64,000 bases of DNA from Talpa occidentalis (Eukaryota > Chordata > Mammalia > Eulipotyphla > Talpidae). The notes under the pieces are model-generated. The model was not told the origin of the DNA and did not search any database. It saw only the letters and a program-made list of their open reading frames with translations. The position numbers and the translations under genes were made by a program. The stretch is taken from NCBI RefSeq assembly GCF_014898055.3, contig NW_023601322.1, positions 10,602,153 through 10,666,152 on the forward strand. The letters run 5' to 3'. Below, piece by piece: positions 59,979 to 64,000 of the stretch (the first letter of the stretch is position 1; every line of letters starts with the position of its first letter).

Positions 59979-61174
59979 GGAGAAGGAGACACTGCGAGTA
60001 AGATCTCCCATTAAAAAAAGTTAATAGGGAGGAAAAAGCGGCAGGTCCCAGTGAGAAGTGGGACACGGAAGATAAACGGGTGACGCCAGCAAACTGCCCG
60101 AAGAAGAAAGTGGCCATAAAAGAGGACTAGAAGGGAGGGAAGCGCAGAACCCTGCTCCCCTCCCCCGCCCACAGAGGCGGCACTCTCCGACTGGCAGAGA
60201 GGAGGGAAACAACAAACCAAAACGGCCCACAAGAACAAACGACGCAGCAAGCGGGACTGTGAGTGGAAAGGAACTATTGCAGCCACCACACCCGTGAACG
60301 GGAGCTGAGGCGAACCCTGCAGGATCCGCCGGGCGGTGAGCGAACGGCTCCGGGCGCCATTAGAGAAGAACAAAGACCCCAGGAGACCCGCACACAGCCT
60401 GGGCTGCCGGTAAGCTGGCGCGGAAACGCGGCGCGCTCGGGGAGCTTGAAAAGCAAGTGCAGACCTGGATCGCGGCTGCCCAGGTCCCCGCGCCTGCGAC
60501 CTAGGCTTGCGGGGAGACGACCTAGGCTTGCGGGGAGACCCACGGAGGTCCTCACTGAGGTGAAGGTCCCTCCCTGAGTGAGCAGGAACCAGGCGCCCAG
60601 GCACGGGAGCTGTGCAAAAGGCGCCATCCCGCGCCACTGAACTGGGCTACAGCCCGCGTCCTGGAACTGAGGGCTTTGAACTGAGACCGGGGCACGAAAA
60701 TTCGGGTGTGGGTTCTCCACGACGGTGGGGCACAAGGCAGACACAGTACCCCAAAGCTGTTGAGGTGTACCCTACCATTCCCGCTCTGTTCTCTGTCCCA
60801 CGGGGTGGGGGGAGGCGAAAAACAGCCCCCCAAGGACAATAGGAGAGATCTCTGGCGCCACCTAGCGACCAGGAAAAAAAAAGTCACTAACACCCTATAA
60901 AACAGGACATTTCTTAAGACTGCTTGAAAAGGGCAGAAGGTTTCTGGAGGACCCAGTGGCCAGCCGGGAAGTTATTCCACGCCAGGCCCCTTCCGACCAG
61001 CAGTTTGAGCCCACAGAGGGAGCAGGCACCCACGTCCGGGGCAGACCGGGTGCGCGAAGAGTGTGCCTGAAACCGGAGGCGCAGGACTGCATCCCGCTTC
61101 GCCATTTGAGAACAGGGACATTTCTTCAGTAAAAACTGCCTAAAACCAGCAGAAAGCTCCCCCAGAAGACAGAG
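59979..61174 (+). promoter_or_regulatory. L1 copy B 5'UTR
   Basis: GC- and CpG-rich, about 1.2 kb, colinear with 37850-39049 in copy A. It has the same tandem pair at about 60499-60539. The extreme 5' bases with the aacatggcggc motif are missing, which would remove the presumed start-site factor motif. It shows more substitutions than the ORFs, several at CpG sites (for example cgaccggcag in A versus cgactggcag here). On the antisense strand frames of 113, 156 and 208 codons (60552-60893, 60274-60744, 60011-60637) share residues with the 318-codon antisense frame of copy A. Confidence 0.85.
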
Positions 61175-62175
61175 ATGGCTCCTGGAAGAGCCAGAGGGGA
61201 GCGGAGAAGTTCACCCAAGATGTCAGTCAGTCCGAGCAACACAGTGTCCCAACGCATACGACAAATTAGAAAACAGACAGTAGGGAGTAGAAGAACCACA
61301 CGCAACCTAAAAACTCCTCAGGAAAGAAGCACACCACAAAAAGAAAACCACTCCCCAGATTGCAACGACAGCAACTTGGAAGAACTTCTGAGCCTTCCAG
61401 AAAGAGAATTTAAAATTGCCATGATTAAAAAAGTGATAGATCAGAAGAAGGAAATTGAGTCCTAAAGAGGGAAGTAAGAGAAATGCAGGAGATCAAAGAA
61501 TTAATGGAGGAACTAAAGAACTCTGGGAAAAGCAATGAAAGCAGAATAGATGAAATGGAAGAACGAATAAGTAATCTTGAAGACACAGAAATAAAAAGAA
61601 CCAAAACAGAAAAGGAAAGAGAAGTACGAAGGAAAAAGAATGAAGAAAGACTTCGGGAACTATCTGACTCCATGAGGAAAGGAAATATAAGAGTTATAGG
61701 AATTCCAGAAGGAGAGGAGAGAGATGTAGGAACAGAGAAAATATTCATGGATATAATTGAAGAGAACTTCCCCAATGAGAAGAAGGAGCTGAAAATTGAT
61801 ATACAAGAAGCAAGAAGAACACCAAACTTCCACGACGAAAGGAAAAACACAGCAAGACACATAATAGTAAAGCTCCCAAGAATCCAGGACAAGGAAAAAA
61901 TAATGAAGCTGACAAGAGGGAAGAAACAGATAACATTCAAAGGAAAACCAATCAGGCTGACATCAGACTTCTCTGAAGAAACACTACGGGCAAGGAGAGA
62001 GTGGAGGGACATAGTCAACAGACTCCAAGAAAACAGATGCCAACCAAGAATACTCTATCCCACAAAGCTCTCTTTCCTCCATGAAGAAAGAATATGGACC
62101 TTCCCAGACAAAGAGAAACTCCGGAATTTCATTGCGACTAACCCCCACTCCAAAAAATACTACAAGGAATCCTAA
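61175..62175 (+). pseudogene. L1 ORF1 (ORF1p), copy B, one frameshift
   Basis: The ATG at 61175 starts MAPGRARGERRSSPK. 96 codons run to 61465, where one C is missing from gagtcctaaagagg (gagtccctaaagaggg in A). The frame resumes and is open without further breaks to the stop at 62173-62175; the internal Met at 61483 starts 230 codons. Domains in order: basic Ser/Arg-rich N-terminus (1-70), heptad-rich coiled coil (roughly 75-160, with EERISNLEDTEIK), RRM starting at GNIRVIGIPEGEE, and the C-terminal domain with ARHIIVKLPRIQDKEKIMK, GKPIRLTSDFSEETLRARR and PRILYPTKLSF. Total about 333 residues. ORF1p binds L1 RNA in the RNP. This is the best ORF1 in the window: one base from intact, so an assembly error would make it functional-looking. 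Confidence 0.95.
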
Positions 62176-62271
62176 AGCCAGAACCTCAGAGGGACGAATA
62201 ACAACGAAAGAAGACCAAAAAAAAAAAAAGTTATTAAAAGAATAATAAATATCAAAGGAAAGACAAACATA

Positions 62272-64000
62272 ATGGCAAATACAGATGCTAACATATCATA
62301 TTAACTCTAAATGTAAATGGACTAAACTCTTCAATAAAAGACACAGAGTTGCAGCCTGGATTAAGAAACAAAACCCACTTTTTGCTGTCTCCAGGAAACA
62401 CATTTAGCTACAAAAGATAAAATAGGCTCAAAGTCAAAGGATGGAAAACAATCCTACAAGCAAATGGGCCAAAAAAGAAAGCAGGAACAGCTATACTTAT
62501 ATCAGATAAAACAGACTTCAAACTCAAAAAATAAAAAGAGACCCCAATGGTCACTACATTATGATTAAGGGGACAATACTTCAAGAGAAATAACACTCAT
62601 TACATATACTCACCAACGAAAGAGCACCAAAATATATCAGACAACTGTTGTCCTCTCTGAAAACAGACATCAGAGAAAACACATATGTAGTGGGAGACTT
62701 CAACACACCACTATCAACAATGGATAGATCAACAAGACAAAAAATAAGTAAAGAAACTAAAGCTCTAAATAAGGACCTAGAGCATTTGGGCTTAACAGAC
62801 ATCTATAGAACACTAAACCCAAAAAAACGGAGTACACATTTTTCTCAAGCGCACACGGATCATTCTCCAGGATCGATCACATACTGGGGCACAAGACAAA
62901 CATCAACAGATACACCAAGATTGAAATCATACCAACCATCTTTTTCTGACACGAAGGCATCAAACTAGAAATAAATCATAAAAAGAAGGCAAGGAACTAT
63001 CCTACCTCATGGAGATTAAAAGCCACACTACTGGAAGACCACTGGACTAACGAGGAGATCAAAGAAGAAATTAAAAAATTCTTTGAATTGAATGACAAGG
63101 AGGACACCAATATCCTAAATGTATGGGATGCAGCAAAAGCAGTAATAAGAGGAAAATATATAGCAATAGAAGCTCACATCAAAAAACAAGAAAGAACTCA
63201 AAGAAACAACCTAATCTCGAAGCTCAAAGATCTAGAAAAAGAACAACAAAAAACCCAGAACCAGTAGAAGAAAGAAATAATAAAAACAAAGCAGAAATAA
63301 ATGAAATTGAAACTAAAAAAACAATCCAAAAGATCAATGAAACCAAGAGCTGGTTCTTTGAAAAAAAATAAAATAGACAAACCCTAGCCAGGCTCACAAA
63401 GGAAAAAGGGAGAAAGCACAAATACACAGAATCATAAATGAAAGAGGAGAAATCACAACGGAAACAGCAGAAATCAAAAGAATAATCAGTAACTACTATG
63501 AACAGTTATATGGAAACAAGTTCAACAATCTAGAGGAGATGGACAAATTCTACAACTCTACAATCACCCAAAGCTAGATAAAGAAGAAATAGAACACCTA
63601 AACAGACCAATTACAAGCAGCGAAATTGAAATGGTAATTAAAAACCTCCCCAAAACAAAAGCCCAGGACCTGATGGATTTACAAATGAATTCTACCAAAC
63701 ATTCAGAGACGAATTAGTGCCTATCCTTCACAAACTCTTCCAAAAAATTGAGAAGGAAGGGACAATACCAAACACGTTCTATGAAGCCAATATTACACTA
63801 ATACCAAAACCGAATAAGGACAACACAAAAAAGGAAAACTATAGGCCAATCTCCCTAATGAACACTGATGCAAAATCCTCAATAAAATTTTAGCTATCAG
63901 AATCCAACAATGTATCCATAAGATAATTCACCACGACCAAGTTGGATTCTTTCCAGGGGCACAAGGATGGTTTAACATCCGAAAATCAATCAACGTTATA
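62272..64000 (+). pseudogene. L1 ORF2 (ORF2p) N-terminal half, copy B, frameshifted and cut by window end
   Basis: The ATG at 62272 starts MANTDANIS, matching copy A. The first break comes within about 10 codons, where one A is missing from atatcatatt (atatcaatatt in A). Endonuclease sequence is readable, including the LQETH region near 62390 and GDFNTPLSTMDRST in a 106-codon frame (62648-62968). The SDH motif region lacks a C (ttctgacacgaagg at about 62944, ttctgaccacgaagg in A). The reverse transcriptase begins after about 63700 and is cut at the window end; the FADD catalytic motif lies beyond it. Like A, breaks are dominated by single-base losses in short runs, and several positions broken in one copy are intact in the other. 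Confidence 0.93.

Larger units (their letters stand above)
59979..64000 (+). mobile_element. Nearly full-length young L1, copy B (cut by window end)
   Basis: It begins at about gagaaggagacactgcgagt, aligning some 25 bases inside the 5' end of copy A (missing the aacatggcggc start), and runs colinear with copy A to the window end in mid ORF2, equivalent to about 41890 in A. 5'UTR 59979-61174, ORF1 61175-62175, ORF2 from 62272. The 3' end and target-site duplication are outside the window. Substitutions relative to A are few outside the 5'UTR; single-base indels are frequent. Confidence 0.95.

Overview
This 64 kb window is nuclear DNA from a placental mammal. It is AT-rich, intergenic or intronic in character, and dominated by retrotransposons. 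I find no host protein-coding exon, no rRNA gene, no functional tRNA gene and nothing bacterial. Three things point to a placental mammal: decayed MIR, L2, MaLR-LTR and L1M-type fragments; a young L1 lineage with typical ORF1, ORF2 and a G-rich 3'UTR; and eleven copies of a lineage-specific tRNA-derived SINE. The SINE head, tail and body do not look like Alu, B1/B2, CAN, ERE, BOV, pig PRE, AfroSINE or the shrew/hedgehog SINEs as I know them. The order of mammal is therefore unresolved. A less-studied laurasiatherian such as a pangolin is only a guess.

Layout. 1-5.4 kb: an old L1 scrap, a decayed ERVL/MaLR-like internal segment and MIR fragments. 5.4-6.2 kb: an old L1 3' end. 6.2-15 kb: mostly unassigned AT-rich DNA, a possible retrocopy at 11.8-12.6 kb, and two young 5'-truncated L1 insertions (10.7 and 13.4 kb). 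15-24 kb: five SINEs, a possible LTR, and a small old L1 with an inverted 5' part. 24-30.7 kb: largely unique AT-rich DNA. 30.7-34.2 kb: an L1 3' end, a SINE, and a textbook twin-primed (5'-inverted) L1. 36.3-37.8 kb: an old antisense L1 5' region split by a SINE. 37.8-44.2 kb: one full-length young L1 (copy A). 44-59.4 kb: unique DNA, L2/MIR/MaLR relics, four SINEs, and an old inverted L1. 59.98 kb to the window end: a second nearly full-length L1 (copy B) in the same orientation as A, cut by the window edge inside ORF2.

How the parts work together. L1 ORF1p (RNA-binding chaperone) and ORF2p (endonuclease plus reverse transcriptase) are the only recognisable protein products. The SINEs and truncated L1s carry A-starting target-site duplications typical of L1 endonuclease cleavage, so the L1 lineage is the likely engine for nearly all young insertions here. 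Both long L1 copies are frameshifted, but by many single-base indels set against few substitutions, so assembly error must be excluded before calling them dead.

Most unusual observations: a 318-codon antisense ORF spanning most of the L1 5'UTR; an L1 insertion whose tail carries a piece of antisense L1 between two A-tracts; and a 22-bp segment at an L1 inversion junction that matches exactly a site 1.2 kb away.
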